Source of the DNA: an uncultured Azospirillum sp.
GTDB taxonomy: Bacteria > Pseudomonadota > Alphaproteobacteria > RF32 > CAG-239
Assembly (NCBI GenBank): GCA_902489795.1
Contig: CABUBU010000001.1
Span: 53,315 to 117,314, forward strand
Length of the DNA stretch: 64,000 bases
Direction of reading: 5' to 3'
The notes under the pieces are model-generated. The model saw only the letters and a program-made list of their open reading frames with translations, was not told the origin of the DNA and did not search any database. Every line of letters starts with the position of its first letter. Positions within the stretch are counted from its first letter, which is position 1. The position numbers were made by a program, and so were the translations under genes. This document shows, piece by piece, positions 19,754 through 28,040 of the stretch.

Positions 19754-20155
19754 TCATTCTTCGTCATCTATCCACGATTTCAAACTGGCCACCTCCGCTT
19801 TAAAGTCGGATTTCACCCCCGACCAAAACTCGCGGAAATCAGTCTTTTTCCAAGTGGTAACCAGCCAGTAGGCGCCGACCGACACAATTACCAGCACTCC
19901 GATCGTAAATCCGCAGGCCAGCAACCAGACGATTGTCATCCCCACCGAAAGCGCCAGAATCAACCCGCGGGAATAGTCGACGCCCTTGACATAATGGATG
20001 GAGTATATGAACATGGCCAGCAAAAGCGCAATGCCGAGCATCGACCCCCAGCGTGCCACCGGGCCGTATCCGTCGATTTTGAGGTTGAGCACCCATACGC
20101 AGCCGGCCGTCAGCAAGCCGCAGATAATCAACCCCGCCGTTAGCATTGTACTCAT
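19754..20155 (-). CDS. four-pass membrane protein of unknown function
   Basis: 133 residues. Four hydrophobic helices (about 4-24, 37-55, 64-82, 83-101) and a soluble acidic C-terminal tail (DFREFWSGVKSDFKAE, ending DDEE). No known motif. It sits just upstream of tRNA-Arg on the same strand, divergent from the lysozyme gene. It could be a small integral protein of stress or envelope type, but that is not supported by any signature. Confidence 0.65.
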   Translation of the reverse strand: MSTMLTAGLIICGLLTAGCVWVLNLKIDGYGPVARWGSMLGIALLLAMFIYSIHYVKGVDYSRGLILALSVGMTIVWLLACGFTIGVLVIVSVGAYWLVTTWKKTDFREFWSGVKSDFKAEVASLKSWIDDEE

Positions 20156-20289
20156 TTTATCCGAAGTCTTGGTTGTTGGTTAACGATCAGCATTAACGTG
20201 TTATGTTAGCGTATTTTCACCGTTATGTCCAGTTCTTTGTTGCCGGCCGAAAAGCCCGAAAAACAACTTTATTTTTCCCTTGCCCCGGT

Positions 20290-20295
20290 TATAAT
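20290..20295 (+). promoter_or_regulatory. -10 element of the lysozyme gene
   Basis: A perfect TATAAT 25 bases before the ATG at 20321; the -35 region is not obvious. AGGAG lies 7 bases before the same ATG. Confidence 0.45.
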
Positions 20296-20320
20296 GACAA
20301 ACATCGGAAAGGAGAATAAA

Positions 20321-21213
20321 ATGGGCAAATTGCAGACGTTTCTGGCTTCGGCCATAATCGGGCTTTCGCCGGCGGGCGGCGGCAATCTCAACGCACAGAC
20401 GACCGAACCGCAGTGGCCGAAAACGGAAAAAACAGAAAAAACCGATGTTTTCGCCAGGTTTCGCATGGCAGAAAAGCACGCGCTGCCATTGCTTGTTTTT
20501 TCGAAGGCTGTTCGCTCAAAGCTTATAACGACTGCAACGACATTGCCACCATCGGCATCGGCAACACTACGTTTCCCGACGGACGCCGGGTTACCCTCAA
20601 AGACCGGCTGAAAGACAACCGCGAAATGTATGAGATGGTTCGCGCCTACCTGGAAAAATACGCCTACCCGCTGATTGACAGATATGTCACCCGCCGGCTG
20701 GAGACGGAAGAAATGGCGGCTCTCATCAGCCTCACGTACAACTGCGGCGCCAAAATTCTGCAAAACCGGGGACGCCCTTCGCAAATCGCTCGGTTGATCA
20801 ACGCCGGCGGCTCGGTCGAAAATCTGTCCCGCGCTTTTTTGCGCAAGGCTTACTCCCGCAAAGGCTTTAACAACGGGCTGGCGGTGCGCCGCTGCATGGA
20901 AGTCCTCTACGCCAAAAGACTTCTGACCTATGAGGATTTTCAAAACTTTTACGTCTGCAGTTACGACAAGCTGAATTACCAGGGCTTGACCTTGTACGGC
21001 AAAAGCGGCCGCGTTGTCAAAACCGACGGCGAGGCTCTCGCTCGCGTCCGCCGCGTCTGCGGCACCACTCCTGACCGGGAAACCTGCCAAAAGAGGGAAT
21101 GGTTCGGCGGCGACCGCCGGGTCAGCCTGTTCACGCCGGCAGAAAACCCAAAACGGCCGCCGGCTCTGAAACTGAACCCGATTCTGTTCGCCTACCGCGT
21201 CAACCGACGTTAA
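20321..21213 (+). pseudogene. secreted GH24 lysozyme (muramidase), interrupted by one frameshift
   Basis: The gene starts at ATG 20321 with a good AGGAG site and encodes a signal peptide (MGKLQTFLASAIIGLSP, ending NLNA-Q). It then shifts frame at a T6 run (20496-20501). With one more T the protein continues LPLLVFFEGCSLKAYND and stays open to 21213, giving about 297 residues. The catalytic triad of phage-type lysozyme is intact: Glu in FEG, Asp nine residues on (YND) and Thr six later (ATIGIG), the spacing of T4 lysozyme. The region after about residue 180 is a basic extension of unknown role. It cleaves peptidoglycan glycan strands; a signal peptide suggests periplasmic or exported action. 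Either a frameshifted gene or a homopolymer error. Its stop overlaps the stop of the convergent M20 gene. Confidence 0.7.
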
Positions 21214-22322
21214 AAACCGTTTTCCGCCAGCCGCTGCAAAAACCTCCTTTGAATCTCGGCCAGCTGTTCGACCGACTGCCAGACGACGTATTCGCCGGCC
21301 GCATGCATGCCGTCGCCGCTGCCCGAATGCATGATCACCACCGAGCCGCGTTCGGCAAATGCGCGGGAATCCGTCGCGCCGCCGATATATTCAAACTCAA
21401 GCGGCTGTCCCAGATATTCTTCCGCCAACTGCTTGTAAGCGCGGATATGAGGATTGTTTTCATCCATCACCACCGCTCTGCCGGCAGAGATGATCCGCCA
21501 GTCGACGCCTTCAACCGCCGCTTTTTGCAGATTTTCCTCCAGCCCGGTAAGGGTCGACTTTTCCGTCAGGCGGAAATCGAGCAGCGCCTCGGCATGGTTG
21601 GCTATGACATTGGCCACCGCGCCGCCTTCGATTTTGGCAAAATGAACCGTGTCAACCCAGGTGTCGGCCGGTTTCGGCATTTTTTTGCTGTAATAGGGAT
21701 AAAATTTGCGGATATTTTGCCAGGTCTGCATCAGCTGTTCGTTGGCGTCGATTCCTTCCCACGGGGTGGATCCGTGCGCCTCTTTGCCTTCCGACGTCAG
21801 CTTGACGAAAACCGGGCTTTTGCAGCGGGCGACGATTTTGTTGATGCTGCCGGCAACGTCGACGTCAAACACGATTTTGGCCTGAAGATCGGGATTGTCC
21901 TTTAAGAACGCTTCCAGCCCGAAACTGCCTTTCTCTTCGTCGGAAGAAAGCAGCACACCGAACTTAAGCGGCAGCTTTTCTTTGATGACATATTCGAGCG
22001 AAGCAAGCCCGACCGCGGCAAAAGACTTCATGTCAAGGGTGCCGCGGCCAAACATTTTGCCGTCTTTCTCATAGGGAATAAACATATTGTCGGCGGCCGG
22101 CACCACGTCGATATGCCCGACCGCGAGAACGTCGAAATCGCGCTTTTCGCCGTTTGTCAGCAGCATTACCGGCGCCAGCGCGTCCTTTTTGTAAATTTCA
22201 ACCGCCGCACCCATTTCGTCCGCCAGCTTGGAAAGATAGCACATGCACCGGTCGATCTCCGGCAGATTGCCCGTTTCCGTGCGGAATTTAATCAGTTCCG
22301 CCGCCGTTTTCCGTAAATCCAT
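21210..22322 (-). CDS. M20 family metallopeptidase (ArgE/DapE-like deacylase)
   Basis: 370 residues from the ATG at 22322, preceded by GAAGGAG. A two-zinc amidohydrolase of the acetylornithine deacetylase / succinyl-diaminopimelate desuccinylase group. Metal and catalytic motifs: VGHIDVVPA (about residue 66), GRGTLDMKSF (about 90) and SSDEEKGS with the catalytic Glu (about 125); the dimerisation lid starts near KEAHGSTPWEG. The last metal ligand is probably the His in GDGMHAAGEYV. Substrate cannot be assigned: ArgE is plausible, but no arginine or lysine genes are nearby. Divergent from the SH3 gene. Confidence 0.85.
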   Translation of the reverse strand: MDLRKTAAELIKFRTETGNLPEIDRCMCYLSKLADEMGAAVEIYKKDALAPVMLLTNGEKRDFDVLAVGHIDVVPAADNMFIPYEKDGKMFGRGTLDMKSFAAVGLASLEYVIKEKLPLKFGVLLSSDEEKGSFGLEAFLKDNPDLQAKIVFDVDVAGSINKIVARCKSPVFVKLTSEGKEAHGSTPWEGIDANEQLMQTWQNIRKFYPYYSKKMPKPADTWVDTVHFAKIEGGAVANVIANHAEALLDFRLTEKSTLTGLEENLQKAAVEGVDWRIISAGRAVVMDENNPHIRAYKQLAEEYLGQPLEFEYIGGATDSRAFAERGSVVIMHSGSGDGMHAAGEYVVWQSVEQLAEIQRRFLQRLAENGF

Positions 22323-22421
22323 TTTTTTCTCCTTCGGTTGCCTGAATTTTACCTTTTGTTTATCATATATGGGTATCATTACGCCAATTATGATAAAAAA
22401 GCATTAATGAGGACAAAAGAG

Positions 22422-22925
22422 ATGAAAACATTTTTAAGCGCCGTACTGGCCGTTTGTCTGTTTGCCCTTCCCGTTTCCGCGCAAAACGGAGACGACGGCG
22501 ATTCAGGCCGCAGTCTGCCGCGGATGGCCTCACTGCGTTCCAAACTGGTCAACGCCCGTTCCGGTCCCGGCTCCCGTTACCCGATCGAATGGGTATACAA
22601 ACAAAAGAACGCACCGGTCGAAATCATTGCCGAATTTGACCTGTGGCGCCAGATACGCGACTGGGAAGGCTCGGAAACCTGGGTCTACAAGCCGATGTTA
22701 AGCAGCCAGCGCTGGATCAAAATGACCAACAAAGGCACCAGCAGCATCTACGCCAAGCCGGAACACGACGCCAAAGTGATTGCCAAAGTCGAAGACCAGG
22801 TGATCGGCAAGGTGGAAAAATGTCCGGAAGACAAGGATTTTTGCCTGATCAAATTCGCCTCGATCGAAGGCTGGGTTCAAAGGGAGGACTTTTTCGGAGT
22901 TTATCCCGGAGAAACGATTAACTGA
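22422..22925 (+). CDS. exported bacterial SH3-domain protein
   Basis: 167 residues from the ATG at 22422, chosen because GAGGA lies 8 bases upstream and a clean signal peptide follows (MKTFLSAVLAVCLFALPVSA). The mature part has two SH3-like repeats: LRSKLVNARSGPGSRYPIEWVY with WRQIRDWEGSETWVYK, and a second copy with KVIAKVEDQVIGKVEKC and GWVQREDFFGVYPGE. SH3b domains of this kind bind cell wall peptides or proteins in the periplasm. The gene ends 17 bases before the traffic ATPase 22943 and is probably co-transcribed with it. Confidence 0.85.
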   Translation: MKTFLSAVLAVCLFALPVSAQNGDDGDSGRSLPRMASLRSKLVNARSGPGSRYPIEWVYKQKNAPVEIIAEFDLWRQIRDWEGSETWVYKPMLSSQRWIKMTNKGTSSIYAKPEHDAKVIAKVEDQVIGKVEKCPEDKDFCLIKFASIEGWVQREDFFGVYPGETIN

Positions 22926-22942
22926 AACCGCAGGATTAACCG

Positions 22943-23917
22943 ATGAGCACAATCAACGAAATTAACTTTTCCGACATTTACATCACTCCCGACAAAGTCG
23001 CTTACATTCCCGACGGCAAAACCGCCAACGGACTGATGAAAATCAAAACCGATGACTTCAACTACTTCTACAACAAGGTGGAAAGCAGCTACGACGGCAG
23101 CAACCCCAGCTATTCCATCCTCTACAACCAAATCCTTTACCGTGTGGAACGCAGCATTAGCATCTACGGCATCCAGTACTGCGCCCGCAAGATGCCGCCG
23201 GAAGTGCCGGCTTTCAACTCCCTCGGTTTTGCGCCGGAATTGCGCAAATATCTGTTGAATTTGAGCAACGCCGCCGGGCTGATCCTGTGGTCGGGACCAA
23301 CCGGCGCCGGCAAGACCACCGCCATTTCCTCGCTGATGAAAGAATATCTGATCACTGAAGGCGGCTTTGCCTATACCATCGAAGACCCGGCGGAAATGCC
23401 GCTTGACGGCAGCTACAACGCCTTAAACGGCAGTCTCGGCCTGTGCAAACAGACCCAGCCGATTGAGGGCAACTGGGGCGCCTGCCTGAAATCAGCGCTG
23501 CGTTCCAAGCCGCGTTTCATCCTGGTAGGAGAAATCCGCACCCCGGAAACCGCCAGCGAAGTGCTGCGCGCCTGCACCTCCGGCCACCTGGTCTTGTCAA
23601 CCATTCACGCCAACAACGTCACCGACGCCATCAACTCGGTCATCAAATACGCCTCCTCTTCGGGCATGACCGAAGACCTGGCCTATGACCTGTTCTCCCG
23701 CGGCATGCTGGCGGTGATGCACCAGACTTTAAACGGTATCCGCAAAAAAGTGCCGGCCGTCACCTATTTGTTCGCCAACCCGGACACCACCCAGGGCGAC
23801 CAGGTTCGCGCCATCATCAAAACCGGCAAGCTCAATCTGGCCACTTCCATCGATACCCAGCGCAGCCGGTTGTCGCTCGGCAAAGAATTGTTCCCCAACC
23901 TGAGGGAAAAAAGCTAG
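22943..23917 (+). CDS. PilT/DotB-like traffic ATPase
   Basis: 324 residues. A hexameric secretion or retraction ATPase acting at the inner membrane face. N-terminal PAS-like region about 1-105, RecA-like core after it: Walker A WSGPTGAGKTTAIS (about 114-127), Asp box IEDPAEMP, Walker B RFILVGEIRTPETA and His box STIHANN. VGEIR(x)PET places it in the PilT/DotB branch rather than GspE, and no zinc tetracysteine is present. No pilin, DotC/DotD or Icm genes are in the window, so which machine it serves is unknown. Confidence 0.88.
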   Translation: MSTINEINFSDIYITPDKVAYIPDGKTANGLMKIKTDDFNYFYNKVESSYDGSNPSYSILYNQILYRVERSISIYGIQYCARKMPPEVPAFNSLGFAPELRKYLLNLSNAAGLILWSGPTGAGKTTAISSLMKEYLITEGGFAYTIEDPAEMPLDGSYNALNGSLGLCKQTQPIEGNWGACLKSALRSKPRFILVGEIRTPETASEVLRACTSGHLVLSTIHANNVTDAINSVIKYASSSGMTEDLAYDLFSRGMLAVMHQTLNGIRKKVPAVTYLFANPDTTQGDQVRAIIKTGKLNLATSIDTQRSRLSLGKELFPNLREKS

Positions 23918-23978
23918 CCGAATTCCGCCGCACACGCCGCAGCAGAAAACCAAAAAACATGCCAAACTCAGGATTCTC

Positions 23979-24022
23979 GCATCTAAGAAGACTACATACC
24001 GAACGCATGTTTTTTTAGATGC
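23979..24022. other. long structured hairpin
   Basis: GCATCTAA / TTAGATGC outer stem enclosing an inner ACAT / ATGT stem, with a run of seven T inside the 3' arm. It is 60 bases past the traffic ATPase stop. It may be a terminator or a structured RNA; no family recognised. Confidence 0.4.
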
Positions 24023-24061
24023 AAAAAGATCCTCCCTGCCTGGCCGGGGGATCAACATAGA

Positions 24062-24202
24062 TGTCCCCCAGTAAACTGGGGGCTCTATATTAGCTGCAAC
24101 CCTGACGATTTGATCACCTTCATTGGCATGGAGCAGTGTCTAACGGCACTAAAACATTCAACCGCCATTAAAATGGGGGTAGTTTGTAAAGCATCAAGAC
24201 AT
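24062..24202 (+). mobile_element. small non-coding element with IS200/IS605-like ends (copy 1)
   Basis: About 140 bp. It begins with the hairpin CCCCCAGTAAACTGGGGG followed by CTCTATATTAGCTG, contains an AGTG...CACT hairpin and ends with CCGCCATTAAAATGGGGGTAG and TTTGTAAAGCATCAAGACA. The same order is found at 38468-38613, and both ends resemble the ends of the IS remnant at 16233-16797. It has no open frame, consistent with an internally deleted (MITE/PATE-like) derivative moved in trans by an IS200/IS605 transposase. Confidence 0.65.
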
Positions 24203-24238
24203 GAATAACCCCGGAATTATCCGGGGTTATTCGTTTTT
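24203..24238 (+). terminator. terminator downstream of the SH3/ATPase pair and element copy 1
   Basis: GAATAACCCCGG / TCCGGGGTTATTC hairpin followed by GTTTTT. Confidence 0.7.
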
Positions 24239-24272
24239 CGAACTGCCAAACGCCGCTGCCGGAACAGACTCC

Positions 24273-24809
24273 TCAGCCATGCTCGGCTTTGATCTTGTAT
24301 ATATATTCAATTACGTCCTGACTGTCCCACTCGGCACTGCCGCGGATTCTTCCTATCTCTTTGCCTTCGCGGCCGATCAGCACCGTCACCGGCGAGGAAA
24401 AAATGCCGAACGCCGCCGCCAGATCGCTCTTGTCGTCAACATAAGTTTCCAGATCCGGCGCCCCGTACTTGGAAAGCAGCCGGCGCTGTTCGGCAAAACC
24501 GCCCTGCCATTCCTCTTTTGGGGAAATCAGAATCACCCGGATACCGTCGTTTTTGGTCTGCAGGGCAAACTCGTTTAAGCTTTCCAGTTCGCGAATGCAG
24601 GGAACGCAGTAACGCGACCAAAACACCGCCAGCACGAAATCGCCTTTGAAATCGTCCATCCGCACGCGGTTGCCGGCCTCTCCGTATACCGCCTTCGACG
24701 GCACGTCGCGAGCCGTACCGTAAATGTTCACGCCCTTTTCCGAAGCTTCTGCCGCAATCGCCTGCAAACACAGCGCCGCAGTCAAAAAAAATTGCCAGAT
24801 TTTTCTCAT
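24273..24809 (-). CDS. periplasmic thioredoxin-fold protein (TlpA/ResA-like)
   Basis: 178 residues from the ATG at 24809; the longer frame upstream is rejected because a signal peptide starts exactly here (MRKIWQFFLTAALCLQAIAAEA). The mature domain is a TlpA-type thioredoxin fold with the CxxC pair in SRYCVPCIREL (Arg-Tyr precede the first Cys where Trp is usual), a cis-Pro in IFSSPVTVLIG and a helix-2 ISPKEEW insertion. Likely a membrane-proximal thiol-disulfide reductase. No cytochrome maturation genes nearby. Divergent from the lptM-like gene. Confidence 0.85.
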   Translation of the reverse strand: MRKIWQFFLTAALCLQAIAAEASEKGVNIYGTARDVPSKAVYGEAGNRVRMDDFKGDFVLAVFWSRYCVPCIRELESLNEFALQTKNDGIRVILISPKEEWQGGFAEQRRLLSKYGAPDLETYVDDKSDLAAAFGIFSSPVTVLIGREGKEIGRIRGSAEWDSQDVIEYIYKIKAEHG

Positions 24810-24907
24810 TTGCCTATTGATAACTGTATTATATTTTTTGCCTTGTTTCCGATAGAGTAATAATATATAAACATTAATACACAAATAGACAAGTAAAAGG
24901 TGAAAAT

Positions 24908-25039
24908 ATGAATAAGGAATCGTTGTTTCTGTGGCTTTTCCTGATTGCCGCCGGGCTTTCACTTGCCGGCTGCGGCAAAGTTTCCAGTCCGGTGCCGCCG
25001 GAAGGCAGCGCCTATCCCCATGCTTACCCGCGGAAATAA
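24908..25039 (+). CDS. lptM: LptM-like small lipoprotein
   Basis: 43 residues, with AAAGG in front. A signal sequence with lipobox LAGC gives a mature lipoprotein starting Cys-Gly-Lys, followed by a Pro-rich tail (PVPPEGSAYPHAYPRK). This is the pattern of LptM (YifL), which stabilises LptD-LptE during disulfide maturation in E. coli. In many proteobacteria the gene precedes lysA; here it precedes the vWA gene by 24 bases and probably shares its transcript. Assignment is by pattern on a very short protein. Confidence 0.65.
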   Translation: MNKESLFLWLFLIAAGLSLAGCGKVSSPVPPEGSAYPHAYPRK

Positions 25040-25063
25040 CCCCAGCAGACAAGGAACATCAAA

Positions 25064-25750
25064 ATGGCAGAAAACAACTTCGTAGACGACATGATTCCCT
25101 ATGTGGAATTTGCCGACAACGCCAATGAACGCACCCCCTGCGTTTTGGTGCTGGACTGTTCCGGCTCCATGCGCGGAGAACCAATCAAGCAGTTAAACGT
25201 CGGCTTGAAAGCGCTGGAAAAGGAACTGAAAGAAGACATTGACGCCAGCTCAAGGGTGCAGCTCCTGATTATCAAAGCTTTCGGCAAAGACGAAACCGAA
25301 GTTTCCGCCGACTGGATCGACGCCATGAACTTCACCGCGCCTGAAATGGCCGCCGGCGGCCTTACCCCGCTTGGCAAGGCGATGGAACTGGCGCTGCAGA
25401 AAATCGAAGAGCAGAAATGTCTTTACGACAGTTGCGGCATCACTTCCAAACGGCCGTGGATATTCCTCATCAGCGACGGCGAACCGACCGATTACGACTG
25501 GGAAAGCGTCGCCCGCAAATGCTGCCGGGCACAGGAAAACAAAAAAGTGGTCATTCACGCCGTCGGCACCGAAGGCGCCAACCTGGAAAAACTGGCGCGC
25601 TTTTCGCTCAACTCGCCCAAACGCCTCACCGGGCTGAAATTTACCGAATTTTTCCTCTGGCTCAGCCGCAGCGTTTCCTGCATATCCAAAGCGGCGCCGA
25701 ACGCCGGAGACCTGTTTGAAGACACGGGAAACTGGGATGAAGAAAACTAA
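25064..25750 (+). CDS. vWA domain protein, TerY-like
   Basis: 228 residues, cytosolic. One von Willebrand A domain with an intact MIDAS: DCSGSMRGEP (about residues 29-38), a Thr loop GGLTPLGKAM and a late Asp in LISDGEPTD. This is the TerY type of the TerY-phosphatase-kinase triads described in tellurite-resistance-linked systems. It binds a divalent metal and probably a protein partner. AAGGA ribosome site; its end overlaps the PP2C gene by 14 bases. The C-terminus is acidic. Confidence 0.88.
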   Translation: MAENNFVDDMIPYVEFADNANERTPCVLVLDCSGSMRGEPIKQLNVGLKALEKELKEDIDASSRVQLLIIKAFGKDETEVSADWIDAMNFTAPEMAAGGLTPLGKAMELALQKIEEQKCLYDSCGITSKRPWIFLISDGEPTDYDWESVARKCCRAQENKKVVIHAVGTEGANLEKLARFSLNSPKRLTGLKFTEFFLWLSRSVSCISKAAPNAGDLFEDTGNWDEEN

Positions 25751-26489
25751 AGCCGCCAACATCAAAGTGCGCGCCGCCTGCATCACCGGACCGGTGCACC
25801 TCGGCCGCGGCCAGCTCTGCCAGGACCGCTGCCGCTGGTCCACCCGCGGCGCCAACTTCGTCGCTGTCGTTTCCGACGGCGCCGGTTCCACCAAATACGG
25901 CCGCATCGGCGCCAAAATCGTCTGCGACACGCTGGTCGACCTGCTGGAAAACGCCCCGTTTAAGGACATCCGCGCTGCCATCGTCAAAGCCATCGGCGTC
26001 GCCCGCGACAAGCTCGCCTTCCACCGGCTCAATTCCGCCAACAACAAAAAAGGTATCATGGCTTTTGCCGCCACTGTGGTCGGTGTCGTCTGCCACAAGG
26101 GCGAAGGGCTGTTTTTCCACATCGGCGACGGCGCGGCGCTGGCTTTCACCTCGTCCGACCTCTCCAGCTATGTCGCTTCCAAGCCGGAAAACGGGGTCTT
26201 TGCCTGCGAAACCTATTTCTATACCATGGACGACTGGCAGGAAAGCCTGCGTTTTACCGCCTTTAAGGAAGCGCACACGGTAATGCTGATGTCCGACGGA
26301 CTGACCAACTTTTCCTTTGCCCCCGACTTCAGCCGGATTGAACCGAATTTTCTGCTGCCGATCAACGATTTTCTCAACCGGGAAAAGCAACAGGTCCGCG
26401 CCGTCCGCGCCCTGACCAACACCCTCAACACCACCCGGGCCAAACGGTTGAACCCCGACGACAAAACCTTTTTGTGGGCAAAACTGTAA
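25737..26489 (+). CDS. PP2C-type serine/threonine phosphatase
   Basis: 250 residues from the ATG at 25737, which overlaps the end of the vWA gene. PP2C motifs with the metal-binding acidic residues: CQDRC near the N-terminus, VVSDGAGSTKYG, HIGDGAALAF, MLMSDGLTN and NPDDKT close to the end. Expected to dephosphorylate proteins modified by the kinase encoded next. Overlap on both sides (the kinase ATG lies in its TAA) shows a tightly coupled triad. Confidence 0.9.
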   Translation: MKKTKAANIKVRAACITGPVHLGRGQLCQDRCRWSTRGANFVAVVSDGAGSTKYGRIGAKIVCDTLVDLLENAPFKDIRAAIVKAIGVARDKLAFHRLNSANNKKGIMAFAATVVGVVCHKGEGLFFHIGDGAALAFTSSDLSSYVASKPENGVFACETYFYTMDDWQESLRFTAFKEAHTVMLMSDGLTNFSFAPDFSRIEPNFLLPINDFLNREKQQVRAVRALTNTLNTTRAKRLNPDDKTFLWAKL

Positions 26490-27967
26490 TGGAAGAAACC
26501 GCGCAGACATACAATGCCATTTACGGCGACCGCACCTGGGAGCAGATCACACTCGGCGAAATGATCAACAAGGGCGGCGCTGCCGGCCGCATTTTCCGGG
26601 TTAAAGGACACCCGCAGCTGGTGGCCAAAATTTTTCACAACCTGAACAAAAGCAGCGCCAACCGGGAAAAGCTGCAGGCCATGCTGCTCAACCGGCCGAG
26701 TTTTTCGCCGGCAATGAAAGACGGCAAACGGTTCACCATGGAAGACGGCAACAACTATATCCAGATCGCCTGGCCGGAAGCGCTGCTGGAAAACGAATAC
26801 GGTTTCTGCGTCGGCTATCTGATGCCGCTGATCGACTTAAGCCAGGCCGCTTCGCTTGACCACTTCATGCAAAAGGCCATCCGCCAGAAGCTGAAACTGA
26901 CGGAAAAGTACGAACACCGCCTGCAGGCGGCTTACAACCTCTGCACCATGGTGGCAGCACTGCACGAAAAAGGCCACTACATCGTCGACCTCAAACCTTC
27001 CAACGTATATGTTTACAAACAAAGCATGCTGATCGCCATCCTCGACTGCGACGGCTTTTCCATCCGCGGCGAAAACGGCCGCTATCCGGCCGAGTTCGTC
27101 AGCGAGGAATACATCTACCCGGAAGGCATGAAACAAAACTGCGACCAAATGGGCGAGGAACAGGACAAATTTGCCCTGGCGGTCATTTTGTTCAAGCTCT
27201 TAAACAACGGTATTCACCCTTATTCCGGAGTGCCGCGCAAACAGGGTGTTCCCAACCTCACCATTCAGGAGCGGATCGCCGCCCATCATTATGCCTACGG
27301 TTCCTGGGCGGACCTGTATCAGGCGCCGCACCCTTACAGCATTCACGACTACTTTGCCAAAGACACGCTGGAACTTTTCGACCGCGCCTTCGTCAAAGGA
27401 ATGAAACGGCCGAGCGCGGCGGAATGGGAGCGCCATCTGCGCAACCTGCTGCAAAACCTGCGTCCCTGCAAAAAAAATCCCGACCATGCTTATTTTACTT
27501 CCAAAGGCTGCGGCCTCTGCCTGATGGAGGAAAAGTTCAAATCCGACATGCGCGAACGCCGGGCGCAGCTGCAAACGCCCAAAACCGTGCGCGGACTGGA
27601 AATAGAAAACATGACGCCGGAAAAAATGGAAGCGGAAAAACAGCTGCGGCATCAAAAGCTGATCCGCGCCAACCACATTACCGCCGCCGCGGTCGCCGTC
27701 TATCTGGTCTTTTTCGGCATGCTGCATTTTATGTTTGCCCCCTTGGCCGAAACGCTGACAAAAGCGGGGATCGGCCTGCAGATGATCGGCATTATTCTGA
27801 TCATGAGCGGCATCCACAAAATTTTTAAGAAGATCCGCCCGAAAGTCCCTCTTTTCCGCTACGATCTGCTGCCGCTGATGCTGGAGATCTACGCCTTCAT
27901 CTGCATGCTGGTTACGCTGATCGCTATCAATCGTCTGCCACTTGAAATCCTCGCTCTGGCGCCTTAA
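26489..27967 (+). CDS. membrane-anchored protein kinase with zinc ribbon (TerY-P triad)
   Basis: 492 residues from ATG 26489 (TAATG overlap with the phosphatase). Kinase-like domain about 20-300: a Gly-rich loop NKGGAAGRIFRV, Lys in LVAKIFH, a divergent catalytic loop VDLKPSNVYV (no HRD His) and DCDGF in place of DFG. After it comes a Cys-rich patch (CKKNPDHAYF then KGCGLCL, about 325-345), probably a zinc ribbon, and two to four C-terminal membrane helices (about 395-490). Together with the vWA and PP2C genes it forms the triad known from Ter-linked stress systems. Kinase activity is plausible but not certain given the motif changes. Confidence 0.85.
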   Translation: MEETAQTYNAIYGDRTWEQITLGEMINKGGAAGRIFRVKGHPQLVAKIFHNLNKSSANREKLQAMLLNRPSFSPAMKDGKRFTMEDGNNYIQIAWPEALLENEYGFCVGYLMPLIDLSQAASLDHFMQKAIRQKLKLTEKYEHRLQAAYNLCTMVAALHEKGHYIVDLKPSNVYVYKQSMLIAILDCDGFSIRGENGRYPAEFVSEEYIYPEGMKQNCDQMGEEQDKFALAVILFKLLNNGIHPYSGVPRKQGVPNLTIQERIAAHHYAYGSWADLYQAPHPYSIHDYFAKDTLELFDRAFVKGMKRPSAAEWERHLRNLLQNLRPCKKNPDHAYFTSKGCGLCLMEEKFKSDMRERRAQLQTPKTVRGLEIENMTPEKMEAEKQLRHQKLIRANHITAAAVAVYLVFFGMLHFMFAPLAETLTKAGIGLQMIGIILIMSGIHKIFKKIRPKVPLFRYDLLPLMLEIYAFICMLVTLIAINRLPLEILALAP

Positions 27968-28040
27968 ATTTTTACTATGAAAAAAAATTTTTTTGTGGTA
28001 TAAGCGTTCTAATAAAAAATACTATGAAAGGTTTATCAAC

